From Peribacillus simplex (GTDB taxonomy: Bacteria > Bacillota > Bacilli > Bacillales > DSM-1321), in NCBI RefSeq assembly GCF_001542915.1, contig NZ_LNNH01000039.1:1-64000 (forward strand): 64,000 nt of DNA, written 5' to 3'. This document shows positions 55,435 to 63,540 of the stretch, one piece after another (position 1 is the stretch's first letter; the number at the start of each line of letters is the position of its first letter). The notes beneath the pieces are model-generated. The model was given only the letters and a program-made list of their open reading frames with translations. It was not told where the DNA came from and ran no database searches. The position numbers were made by a program, and so were the translations under genes.

Positions 55435-55776
55435 TTAACCTTGAACAGGCTTATCAAATACATAAATCGTCATCGCTGTATCTATGTCCAAATCAATATC
55501 TGTAAAGATGCTCACAATTTTTGCATTCACCAAATCCTCGATTTTTTTCAGGACCGTGGGATTTTTATAAATTTGCTTTACTAATTTTGTTCTTGCTTCA
55601 TGGACCATCCTTTGTCCATCTCTTGAGCTGATCATAAAATTCTCTACATTCGTCAAATTGCCTTTCATCTCACTAATTGCCCAATTGTCTACAAAACGTG
55701 TATGAATCTCTTTTGGTCCATTTCCTACATATTCTTTACGTATCTCACGAATTAACATATTAAATTGATGTTCCAT
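55435..55776 (-). CDS. DUF2294 family protein
   Basis: 113 residues: LIREIRKEYVGNGPKEIHTRFVDNWAISEMKGNLTNVENFMI...GQRMVHEARTKLVKQIY...IVSIFTDIDLDIDTAMTIYVFDKPV, the DUF2294 (Na+-translocating/formate-dehydrogenase-associated) pattern. Such proteins lie beside formate dehydrogenase genes in Bacilli. One base separates its start from the stop of the PsiE-like gene. Function unknown. Confidence 0.8.
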   Translation of the reverse strand: MEHQFNMLIREIRKEYVGNGPKEIHTRFVDNWAISEMKGNLTNVENFMISSRDGQRMVHEARTKLVKQIYKNPTVLKKIEDLVNAKIVSIFTDIDLDIDTAMTIYVFDKPVQG

Positions 55777-55777
55777 A

Positions 55778-56200
55778 TCACGATATCTCCCTTCTGAATC
55801 TTTTAATTTTTTGTCCTTCTGGTGAAGGTAATAGTATATAGCTGATTGTGAGCATGAGAATTACGAGGGACAGCCATAAATTTTGAAATGAATTCCCATT
55901 ATTCACTATAATGAACCGGATCGTCGCTGTAATTCCGATATATAAAAGGTATCTTAGCGGGAAATGGTGACTTTCTTTAAAATACGTTAAAATCATTGAA
56001 ATGAATCCAAAATACAAGAAAAAAACCAAAATCTTACTGAACGTTCCATGAACATCACCATTCTCCAGCAAGATATCACTTAAAATGTAATATAGTTCTC
56101 TAAAAAGAAAATAAGTAAGGATAAGACTAAGAATAATTAATGCGATATTCAATACTATTTGATAAAGTTTGATCAACGATTTTCCAGCTGATTCAACCAT
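55778..56200 (-). CDS. PsiE-family membrane protein
   Basis: 140 residues with four helices (about 11-34, 50-72, 77-95, 102-125). FLFRELYYILSDIL...FFLYFGFISMILTYFKE and HHFPLRYLLYIGITATIRFIIV are the phosphate-starvation-inducible PsiE pattern; in Bacillus related proteins often stand near formate dehydrogenase. I start at 56200 with GGGGG upstream; longer starts to 56251 are possible. Confidence 0.75.
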   Translation of the reverse strand: MVESAGKSLIKLYQIVLNIALIILSLILTYFLFRELYYILSDILLENGDVHGTFSKILVFFLYFGFISMILTYFKESHHFPLRYLLYIGITATIRFIIVNNGNSFQNLWLSLVILMLTISYILLPSPEGQKIKRFRREIS

Positions 56201-56558
56201 CTGTATCCCCCATCTTCGTAATACCACTCCTACATGATTTTTTCCTTTCATTCACTTTCATTTTTCTAATGTTGTCCTGCCTACTGTCCTTTCATGGATC
56301 ATATGAAATAAAGAACATACCCAAAGAGTTCCAAAATAAAAAGTCCATGGGCATGTACTAGAGCAGTTTCATTTTTTTTTCTGATACAGAACGTTTTTAG
56401 CTATCGAAAAGTTAGGGATGCCCGACGAGGAATAAGGATCGACCATTGTACATTCATTCTGTACTTCGTCCCCAGAAATCATACTATTTACCGGCAGGAA
56501 TGCGGACCTTCCTAATAAGGCAAAAGAGAAATTGAACAAGCCCTTTGCACTCATTTAG

Positions 56559-57038
56559 TTATTTTTTCAGGCCTTCACCCAGCCCCTTCACTAAATCAAT
56601 AGTAAACCTCATAACTCGATTCACATCGGGGTCTCTTAGCAGCTTCACTAAATCAAAAACACCGACTTTTTTGTTTGCCCGGAATCCTTCCTCTGCTCTT
56701 TGAAGCCCTTTTGATAAGCCCCCCACTAATTTTTGTGTTGTCTCAGGGTCCAATTCTGTCAATACTCCAGCGGCAGCCATCGCATTATTGAGCGCATTAG
56801 TTACAGGCGGACGCAACATTTGCCCTACTGCAATTTTAGCTACATCTTCTTTTGCCTCAACCAAATTATTGATTGCCCCAAGAATTCCACTATCATGGAG
56901 TTCCTGGAGCAGTTTGATGGTTTCTTTAATCCCATCGGAATTTCGCGATATATCCTGCAAAACGTTATCAAGCTCTTGGCTTTGCTTTTCTTTTTCAGTA
57001 AACACTGGTTCTTCTATTTTCGTAATTGGTTTTGCCAT
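56559..57038 (-). CDS. yrhD: DUF1641 protein next to formate dehydrogenase
   Basis: 159 residues, helical. N-terminal acidic-basic linker (MAKPITKIEEPVFTEKEKQSQEL), then GIKETIKLLQELHDSGILGAINNLVEAKEDVAKIAVGQMLRPPVTNALNN, and the DUF1641 tail LLRDPDVNRVMRFTIDLVKGLGEGL. It follows the dehydrogenase by 16 bp, as yrhD follows yrhE in B. subtilis. Thought to couple or anchor the enzyme; not proven. Confidence 0.88.
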   Translation of the reverse strand: MAKPITKIEEPVFTEKEKQSQELDNVLQDISRNSDGIKETIKLLQELHDSGILGAINNLVEAKEDVAKIAVGQMLRPPVTNALNNAMAAAGVLTELDPETTQKLVGGLSKGLQRAEEGFRANKKVGVFDLVKLLRDPDVNRVMRFTIDLVKGLGEGLKK

Positions 57039-57054
57039 TACATGTTACCCCCTA

Positions 57055-60009
57055 TCACTTTCTATCTGCTGTTATATTCAGGTCTGCAATCGGCTCATAA
57101 TCTTCACGATCCCATTTACGTTCAACCTGCACACCGAGCTGTGGATTTCGCTTAGCATACCGAGGGTTGTATAAAGGAAGCGGTTTGCTGCCCTTGACAT
57201 TAATTAATTCCATTTTCACTTTTGTCTGTTTATACGCTGGTGTTTGTGTTCGAACATCGCCAATGCTTCCAGTTAATAGATTAATCGCATTTTCATGGCT
57301 TACTGAATGCATCGGTACATATAGCTCTTTTCCTTGCACTCGATCCGTCACCACTGCCCGAAGTTTGATGGCACCATATGGTGACACAAGACGTACTAAA
57401 GAACCGTCCTTAATACCGCGTTCTTTGGAAAGTTCCGGTGAAACCTCTACGAATACTTCAGGCAATTTATACTGAAGCCCCTTGGATTTGTTAGTCATAT
57501 TTCCTTCATGGAAATGTTCCAAAAGTCTCCCGTTATTCAACGTAAGATCAAATTCCTGTGCAAATTCAATAGGCGGCACATATTCGACAAGAGAAAAACG
57601 AGCTCTTCCATCCGGGAAGTTATAATGGTCCGTATAAAGAAGAGGCTCATCCGTACCATCTTTTTTCACGGGCCACATTAAACTTTTCCATCCTTCAAGC
57701 CGTTCATACGATACCCCTTCAAATAGCGGCGACAGGCTGGCAATCTCATCCATGATTTCGCTTGGATGATCATAGTTCCAATTGGCACCCATATATTTTG
57801 CCACTTGCTGAATGATCCACCAATCCGGTTTGGAGTCGCCTAATGGATCAAGCACACGGTACAGACGTTGAATGCGTCTCTCCGTATTCGTGAATGTACC
57901 ATCTTTCTCCAACGAAGGAGCTGCCGGTAAAACGACATCTGCAAATTGAGCCGTTTTCGTTAAGAAGATATCTTGGACGACAAAGAATTCCAACTTGCCA
58001 AGCGTTTCATGTACATGATTGGAATTTGAATCCACCCAGGCCATATCCTCTCCCATTAGATACATCGCTTTTAATTCACCATTCTCCACTGCTTCTAACA
58101 TTTCAATGTTTGTTAGCCCTGGCTTATCAGAAATACTCACTCCATATGATTGTTCAAACTTTTCTCGCGCCATGTCATCCGATAGACGTTGATTTCCTGG
58201 AAGCCACTGTGGCAGGGTACCCATGTCACATGAACCTTGCACATTATTATGGCCACGAAGAGGATAGGCCCCTGCACCATGGCGGCCAAAGTTCCCTGTT
58301 ACCAATAAAAGGTTAGCGATGGCTGCTGATGTATGAGATCCCGAAACGTTTTGTGTGACGCCCATTCCCCATAAAATACACGTTCCATCCGCTTTATGAA
58401 TCATTTTGGCTGTTTCAATAAGCTGTTCTTTTGGAAGGCCTGTTATTTCTTCTGCATATTCAAGTGTGTATGTTTCTAAAAGCCCAGCATACTCACTATA
58501 TTGATTTACATGTTTTTCAATGAATGCTTCATCATGCCAGCCTTGATCGATGATGTACTTAGCAATGGCCGTTATCCATACATAATCCGTTCCTTGTTTT
58601 GGATGCAGAAACAAATCGGAGCGCTCGGCCATTTCGTGTTTTCGAAGGTCCGAAACGATTAATTTTTGTCCGTGTAATTTCTTGGCACGTTTTACCCGAG
58701 TAGCCAACACCGGATGACCTTCAGTCGGGTTGGCACCAATGATGATGACAAGGCCTGCACTAGCGATATCTTTGATCGTACCGGAATCGCCTCCATATCC
58801 TACTGTCGAAAGCAATCCATCCGTGGCAGGAGACTGACAGTATCTTGAACAGTTGTCAATGTTGTTTGATTCAAATACTTGACGGGCTAGCTTTTGCATA
58901 AGATAGGCGTCTTCATTTGTTGTTTTAGAGGAGCTTACAAAGCCAAGCGCATGCCCTCCGTAGGTTTGTTTAAATGCACCCATTTTTCCCGCAATCAATG
59001 TTAAGGCTTCATCCCATGTAGCAGGGACAAATGCATCGCCTTTTCGGATCAAAGGCGTTGTAAGCCGTTGTTCACTGTTTACGAAGTCCCATCCGAATTT
59101 CCCTTTCACACAGCTTGAAACGCTGTTGACAGGACTATTTTCAGTTGGTTCCACTTTTAAGATTTCCCGTCCTTTTGTCCAAACCTCGAATGAACATCCT
59201 ACGCCACAAAAGGTACAAACCGTTTTTGTTTTTTTTGTACGTGTATCACGCATGGCCGCTTCCACTTCCGATAGGGCAAAAATGGTTTTATAATCCGGTT
59301 CGACCTCTTTAATTAAGTCAACCATAGGGTCTAATAAATCTTTTGGAATGGCTGTCATGAGCCCAGCTTCGCCCAACATCGATTTTTCCATCAATGCGTT
59401 ACACGGACAAACGGTGGCGCACTGTCCGCAAGATACACAAGAAGATTCATTGATCGATTTGCCGTCATCCCACACGACACGTGGAATCTCACGTTCCCAG
59501 TCAATGGATAGGGTTTCATTGACCTGCAGGTCTTGGCAAACTTCCACGCAACGACCACAAAGAATACATTGATCCGGATCGTATCGGTAAAATGGATGTG
59601 ACATATCCGCCTCATATCCTTTTTCCCGATATGGGCGGGTTTGATGTTCAATTTCCAATAATTCGGCTGTGTTATGAACACGGCAATTTCCGTTGTTGTT
59701 ATCACAAACCGTACAATAAAGTAAATGGTTCTCCAAAATGCGATCCATTGCTTCCATTTGTGAAGCCTTGGCCAATTCTGAAGAAGTTAATATATTCATC
59801 CCAGCCTCGATTTCCGTGGAACAGGCTCTCATGATTTTCCCGTCAATTTCGCACATACACGTATCACACGTTTGAATGGGCCCTAATACTTCTGAATAAC
59901 AAATATGTGGATGCTCTATTTCCATCTCCAAAAGATAATCTAGAATTCGAGTCCCCTGTTTCACTTCATGTTGCTGTCCATTAATTTTCACTCGGACTGT
60001 TTCTGCCAT
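57055..60009 (-). CDS. fdhF: Formate dehydrogenase, molybdopterin subunit (YrhE/FdhF type)
   Basis: 984 residues, ATG with TAGGAGA upstream. Order: a [2Fe-2S] ferredoxin-like domain (about 1-80, CYSEVLGPIQTCDTCMCEIDG), a His/Cys cluster (HLLYCTVCDNNNGNCRVHN), two [4Fe-4S] motifs (CILCGRCVEVC and CVSCGQCATVCPC), the Mo-bis-MGD domain with CTFCGVGC and the molybdenum ligand Cys391 in SRYCQSPATDG, encoded TGT, so no selenocysteine. C-terminal dinucleotide-binding domain to the end. It oxidises formate to CO2 in the cytoplasm; electron acceptor probably NAD or quinone via partners not in sight. A terminator hairpin stands just ahead of its ribosome site. Confidence 0.93.
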   Translation of the reverse strand: MAETVRVKINGQQHEVKQGTRILDYLLEMEIEHPHICYSEVLGPIQTCDTCMCEIDGKIMRACSTEIEAGMNILTSSELAKASQMEAMDRILENHLLYCTVCDNNNGNCRVHNTAELLEIEHQTRPYREKGYEADMSHPFYRYDPDQCILCGRCVEVCQDLQVNETLSIDWEREIPRVVWDDGKSINESSCVSCGQCATVCPCNALMEKSMLGEAGLMTAIPKDLLDPMVDLIKEVEPDYKTIFALSEVEAAMRDTRTKKTKTVCTFCGVGCSFEVWTKGREILKVEPTENSPVNSVSSCVKGKFGWDFVNSEQRLTTPLIRKGDAFVPATWDEALTLIAGKMGAFKQTYGGHALGFVSSSKTTNEDAYLMQKLARQVFESNNIDNCSRYCQSPATDGLLSTVGYGGDSGTIKDIASAGLVIIIGANPTEGHPVLATRVKRAKKLHGQKLIVSDLRKHEMAERSDLFLHPKQGTDYVWITAIAKYIIDQGWHDEAFIEKHVNQYSEYAGLLETYTLEYAEEITGLPKEQLIETAKMIHKADGTCILWGMGVTQNVSGSHTSAAIANLLLVTGNFGRHGAGAYPLRGHNNVQGSCDMGTLPQWLPGNQRLSDDMAREKFEQSYGVSISDKPGLTNIEMLEAVENGELKAMYLMGEDMAWVDSNSNHVHETLGKLEFFVVQDIFLTKTAQFADVVLPAAPSLEKDGTFTNTERRIQRLYRVLDPLGDSKPDWWIIQQVAKYMGANWNYDHPSEIMDEIASLSPLFEGVSYERLEGWKSLMWPVKKDGTDEPLLYTDHYNFPDGRARFSLVEYVPPIEFAQEFDLTLNNGRLLEHFHEGNMTNKSKGLQYKLPEVFVEVSPELSKERGIKDGSLVRLVSPYGAIKLRAVVTDRVQGKELYVPMHSVSHENAINLLTGSIGDVRTQTPAYKQTKVKMELINVKGSKPLPLYNPRYAKRNPQLGVQVERKWDREDYEPIADLNITADRK

Positions 60010-60029
60010 TTTAAAATCTCCTATTCTAA

Positions 60030-60099
60030 AAAAATCAAAAAAAGCCCGCCATAAAATAGAGTGTGCACGAGTCATGCACATTCTATTTTATGGCGGGCT
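60030..60099 (-). promoter_or_regulatory. Terminator-type hairpin in the fdhF leader (candidate attenuator)
   Basis: A 25-bp stem (60043-60067 with 60075-60099; a single G-T wobble) with a 7-base loop, followed on the minus strand by TTTTTTTGATTTTTTT. The T run ends about 5 bp before the fdhF ribosome site, so no promoter fits between; any fdhF transcript must pass it. Confidence 0.85.
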
Positions 60100-60160
60100 A
60101 ATAACTAAGCAGTTTTATCTACTTGTAATCCATCTCACCACAATATTAAAAGAAAAACAG

Positions 60161-60191
60161 GATATGACGGCAAGTTGTCGTACCTCATATC
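60161..60191 (-). terminator. Second terminator-like hairpin in the fdhF leader
   Basis: Minus strand GATATGA (60191-60185) pairs with TCATATC (60167-60161), inner GG/CC, then CTGTTTTTCTTTT. Lies about 25 bp after the expected transcription start from the 60223-60251 promoter. Confidence 0.6.
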
Positions 60192-60222
60192 AATGATTTC
60201 CTTATACGTTTCTTCATATTTC

Positions 60223-60251
60223 ATTATAATACTTTACATAAGTAAGCTCAA
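60223..60251 (-). promoter_or_regulatory. fdhF promoter
   Basis: Minus strand TTGAGC (60251-60246), 17-bp spacer, TATAAT (60228-60223). A good sigma-A promoter 215 bp before the fdhF start, giving a leader of about 205 nt that holds both hairpins. Confidence 0.7.
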
Positions 60252-60330
60252 TAAGAATTCCCGACTATTCACGTTTCATAAAATCCAAATTGCACCAACC
60301 CTTTCCTGGTACATGGTTTTTGATAGGTTC

Positions 60331-60564
60331 TCATCCACCGCTTACCGGGGGGATAAAGGCAACTGTATCTTGATCTTTTATCATTTCCTCATCTGTTACG
60401 AAGCTTTCGTTAATGGCTGTCATGAATGGCTCGAAAGATAAAAGCGGATACTTGCTTTCAAAATATTGTTTTAGTTGCAAAACGGTTATCCGATCTTTTT
60501 TTATTATTATCCGATCTAATCCGATTACTTCCCTTATTTCCGCAAAAAATAAAACTGTAATCAT
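60331..60564 (-). CDS. moaD: Molybdopterin synthase small subunit
   Basis: 77 residues, ubiquitin-like fold ending in the obligatory Gly-Gly (VAFIPPVSGG), which is adenylated by MoeB and then carries the sulfur as thiocarboxylate. AAGGAGTG before the ATG. Seven bp after moaE. It works with MoaE to turn cyclic pyranopterin phosphate into molybdopterin. Confidence 0.93.
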   Translation of the reverse strand: MITVLFFAEIREVIGLDRIIIKKDRITVLQLKQYFESKYPLLSFEPFMTAINESFVTDEEMIKDQDTVAFIPPVSGG

Positions 60565-60570
60565 TTCTTA

Positions 60571-61020
60571 TCACTCCTTACTCGGCTTTCCTTCCGGATA
60601 TTCAGCGGTCTCTAATTGATTTCCAATCCACTTCGTCCCGTCTTCCCAAAATTCCTTTTTCCAAATGGGGACGATTTGTTTAATTCGTTCTATGCAATAT
60701 TCATTCGCTTCGTACGCTGTTTTCCGGTGTGGGGAAGAAACAGCGATAACAACGGCTATATCCGTTATTTCCAACTTGCCTATTCTATGAGTGATGGCAA
60801 CCAAGGCATCCGGCCATTTATTTTTGATTTCATCCCCGATTTGACTCAACATTTTTACAGCCATTGAATCATACGCTTGATATTCAAGGGACAACGTTTT
60901 CCTCCCTTTGGTCAATTCCCTGACGGTTCCAATGAAAACCGTAATGGCTCCTGCTTCCCTTCTGGAAACCAGGTTCGTTACCTCGTCTGCAAATATGGGG
61001 TCACGGACTATTTTAAACAT
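60571..61020 (-). CDS. moaE: Molybdopterin synthase catalytic subunit
   Basis: 149 residues from ATG 61020 (MFKIVRDPIFADEV fits the family start); a GTG at 61044 is an alternative, and neither has a strong ribosome site. VFIGTVRELTKGRKTLSLEYQAYDSMAVK, HRIGKLEITDIAVVIAVSSPHRKTAYEANEYCIERIKQIVPIWKKEFWEDG with the catalytic lysines in the PIWKKE region. Dimer that binds MoaD. Confidence 0.92.
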   Translation of the reverse strand: MFKIVRDPIFADEVTNLVSRREAGAITVFIGTVRELTKGRKTLSLEYQAYDSMAVKMLSQIGDEIKNKWPDALVAITHRIGKLEITDIAVVIAVSSPHRKTAYEANEYCIERIKQIVPIWKKEFWEDGTKWIGNQLETAEYPEGKPSKE

Positions 61021-61056
61021 CGTTCGTTCCACTTTTTTTACCACCTCATGAATGTT

Positions 61057-62349
61057 CTACGACCTGTATGATGGGACAATGTCATCCCAAGGCCATGCAC
61101 TGCCTTGTACGTCTTCCAATAATAAAACATCGACAGCCATTCCCTTTTGATACCCTCGCGTGCCTCCTGGAAGGACGATGAATACATCCGCTCCCGCTAA
61201 AGAGGATACGGCACCAGATTTATTGAAACCCGAAGGCGAAGCCAATAGCCTGCCTTTATCATAGGCAAGCGTTCCCCTTATCAATCGGGTAAACGGGTTG
61301 GGCTTCGTAAAGTCCTCTCCTAATGATGCCGCTTCTTTTTTGAGGTGTGGCCGATCATTGAATAAGTGAATCCGGATCACAGGGCGAACGAATAATTCGA
61401 ATCCAACGTAACAAGCAGACGGATTGCCCGATAATCCGAATAATAGCTTCCCATTCAATTGCGCTACCGTCGTTACACTTCCAGGCCGCATCGCCACTTT
61501 ATTAAAGAGGACCGTAGCTCCCAATTTTTCGTAAATCGCCGGTAGATGATCATAGTCCCCCACCGATACACCTCCGGTAGTAATAAGCATATCAACATCG
61601 GCAAGGGCGTTTTTGACAGCCATGAAGCAACTATCGAAATCATCGCTCAATTTCCCGAGATACTTGACGTCCCCTCCGGCTCTTTCAATTTGCGAAAGCA
61701 TCATATAGGCATTGCTATTCCTGATTTTTCCGGGTTTAAGCTGTTCACTTACTTCAAGCAGTTCACTTCCAGTGGCTATGACCCCTACGACAGGCTTTTG
61801 GGCAACAGGTACCCTGCTATATCCGAACGTTGCCAAAAGTGCCGAAATGCCAGGATTGATGTAGGTACCTCTTTTTGCCAAGATGGTCCCTTTTGTTGTA
61901 TCTTCTCCTTCAAAAGAGATGTTATCTCCTTTGTTGAGGGAACGTTTAATTTCAATGAACTTCTGATTAGATTCCGTGAATTCCTTCACTAATTCAAGCA
62001 TGATTACCGCACTGCAGCCCTCGGGAATTTGAGCACCGGTCATGATCCTGACTGCTTCAAATGGTCTGACTTGTCCATCAAAAACCATACCCGCACCTAT
62101 CTCGCCCACCACTTTCAATGACACGGGATGATGGGTTGTGGCAGTTCTTGTATCTTCGTATCGAATGGCAAATCCATCATATGGCGAGCGATCGAATGAG
62201 GGCACATTATGATCGGCTATCAGATCTTCTGCAAGAAACCGGCCATAGGCCTTTTCAAGCGAAATCAATTCCTTCACGCCATTCTTGGCGTATTGCGTTA
62301 CTTTACGTACACATTCTCCTATAGGAATCGGGGTTCGTTTTTCTACCAT
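61057..62349 (-). CDS. moeA: Molybdopterin molybdenumtransferase
   Basis: 430 residues. PSFDRSPYDGFAIR, GEIGAGMVFDG, IMTGAQIPEGCSAVIMLE, GVIATGSELLE, and the active-site TTGGVSVGDYDHLP are present, with GLSGNPSACYVGFELFVRPVI and a C-terminal domain IV. It inserts molybdate into adenylated molybdopterin. ATG at 62349 with GGAGTGAAAGG, 17 bp after the moeB stop. Thirty-six bp before moaE. Confidence 0.93.
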   Translation of the reverse strand: MVEKRTPIPIGECVRKVTQYAKNGVKELISLEKAYGRFLAEDLIADHNVPSFDRSPYDGFAIRYEDTRTATTHHPVSLKVVGEIGAGMVFDGQVRPFEAVRIMTGAQIPEGCSAVIMLELVKEFTESNQKFIEIKRSLNKGDNISFEGEDTTKGTILAKRGTYINPGISALLATFGYSRVPVAQKPVVGVIATGSELLEVSEQLKPGKIRNSNAYMMLSQIERAGGDVKYLGKLSDDFDSCFMAVKNALADVDMLITTGGVSVGDYDHLPAIYEKLGATVLFNKVAMRPGSVTTVAQLNGKLLFGLSGNPSACYVGFELFVRPVIRIHLFNDRPHLKKEAASLGEDFTKPNPFTRLIRGTLAYDKGRLLASPSGFNKSGAVSSLAGADVFIVLPGGTRGYQKGMAVDVLLLEDVQGSAWPWDDIVPSYRS

Positions 62350-62366
62350 ACCTTTCACTCCTTCCA

Positions 62367-63404
62367 TTAGCCCAACAGACGATAATAGAGATTTTTGGCG
62401 AGCTGGATATCATTCGTTCCATGAACAAAAACACGTCCATCACCAAATATAACCAGGCGATGATTTTGAAGCTGGCAAGACAATAAATAAGGATTTCTAG
62501 AAACCTTTCCATGAGCTTTTAATCGGTTTTCCATTTGATCGAAGCTATATTCAATACTTTTAGCAGGTCTGATTTGAACGGTATTCCGCCCGCATAATAC
62601 TTCTGTTTTCGTCTGGTTTTCATACGATAAATACGGAAACGTTCTAGCCGTTCCGCAGGTTGGGCAGCCTTCTTTTTGGATTTTCCCTGATTTAATGGAG
62701 TAATGCTGGTTGCTCCAGACATCAAATGTCAAAAACGTGTTTCTAAGCGATGAATAATCACCGACAAGAATTTTTAACGCTTCGGCTATTTGATAAGCCG
62801 AAACAATTTGCACAGCCGGGCTAATGATCCCTGCTGTATCACATGTAGCACCGCCACTCGGCACCTTCTTCAGGATGCATTGCAAACATGGTGTCCTGGC
62901 AGGAATGATCGTGTACGTGGCTCCGTAGCTTCCTACACATGAACCATAAATCCATGGAATGTTTAACTTATGTGAAAGATCATTTAAAATGAACCGAATG
63001 TCAAAATTGTCAGTCCCATCTATCATGACATCAACGCCGCGTAACAAGTCTTCCAAATTTCCCGGTCTTGCATCCAATACAAGCGCTTCGATTTCCACTT
63101 CTGAATTGATTTTCTTCAGATGCTGTCCGGCAGCTACCGCTTTTGGAATTTGTCCTTTTGCATCAGTTTCATTGTATAACTGCTGGCGCTGCAAATTACT
63201 CCATTCAACATAATCTCGATCAATAATTGTCAGCTTTCCGATACCTGCTCGCACTAAGGCTTCAGCACCGGCACTGCCCAATGCCCCAGCACCAACAATC
63301 AGTACATGCTTATTTCTGATTTCTTCCTGACCCCTCGGTCCTATCTGCTTGAACAGCTGTTGCCGTGAATAACGATCAATCAACGAACTCGCCTTCTTTC
63401 CCAC
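62367..63404 (-). CDS. moeB: MoeB/ThiF-type adenylyltransferase
   Basis: 345 residues. RYSRQQLFKQIGPRGQEEI, nucleotide site VLIVGAGALGSAGAEALVRAGIGKLTIIDRDYVEWSNLQRQQLY, DGTDNFDIRFILND, zinc pairs CLQC and CPTC, and a Cys in SGGATCDTAGIISP. A C-terminal extension of about 95 residues beyond the second zinc pair carries a ThiS/MoaD-like or winged fold (TVQIRPAKSIEYSFDQMENRLKAHG). It adenylates the MoaD C-terminus; it may also serve ThiS. Confidence 0.9.
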   Translation of the reverse strand: MGKKASSLIDRYSRQQLFKQIGPRGQEEIRNKHVLIVGAGALGSAGAEALVRAGIGKLTIIDRDYVEWSNLQRQQLYNETDAKGQIPKAVAAGQHLKKINSEVEIEALVLDARPGNLEDLLRGVDVMIDGTDNFDIRFILNDLSHKLNIPWIYGSCVGSYGATYTIIPARTPCLQCILKKVPSGGATCDTAGIISPAVQIVSAYQIAEALKILVGDYSSLRNTFLTFDVWSNQHYSIKSGKIQKEGCPTCGTARTFPYLSYENQTKTEVLCGRNTVQIRPAKSIEYSFDQMENRLKAHGKVSRNPYLLSCQLQNHRLVIFGDGRVFVHGTNDIQLAKNLYYRLLG

Positions 63405-63540
63405 GAATATCCTTTATTTTATCTCTCAAAGGTCCAACCCATATCGGCAGCACCCTTTCATCAACGCCGGAGCCTGGTGATGTTGAAGTTATTTTTCAAT
63501 ATTAATAACTTAGTATAATGAAAAATTCGTATCGCAATCA

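Noticed and set aside
56369-56554. 61-codon minus-strand frame after the DUF1641 gene
   Set aside because: No ribosome site, no recognisable pattern and an unusual composition; its start directly abuts the stop of the preceding gene by chance.
57055-60009. Selenocysteine in formate dehydrogenase
   Set aside because: The metal-ligand codon at 58837-58839 (minus strand) is TGT, an ordinary cysteine.
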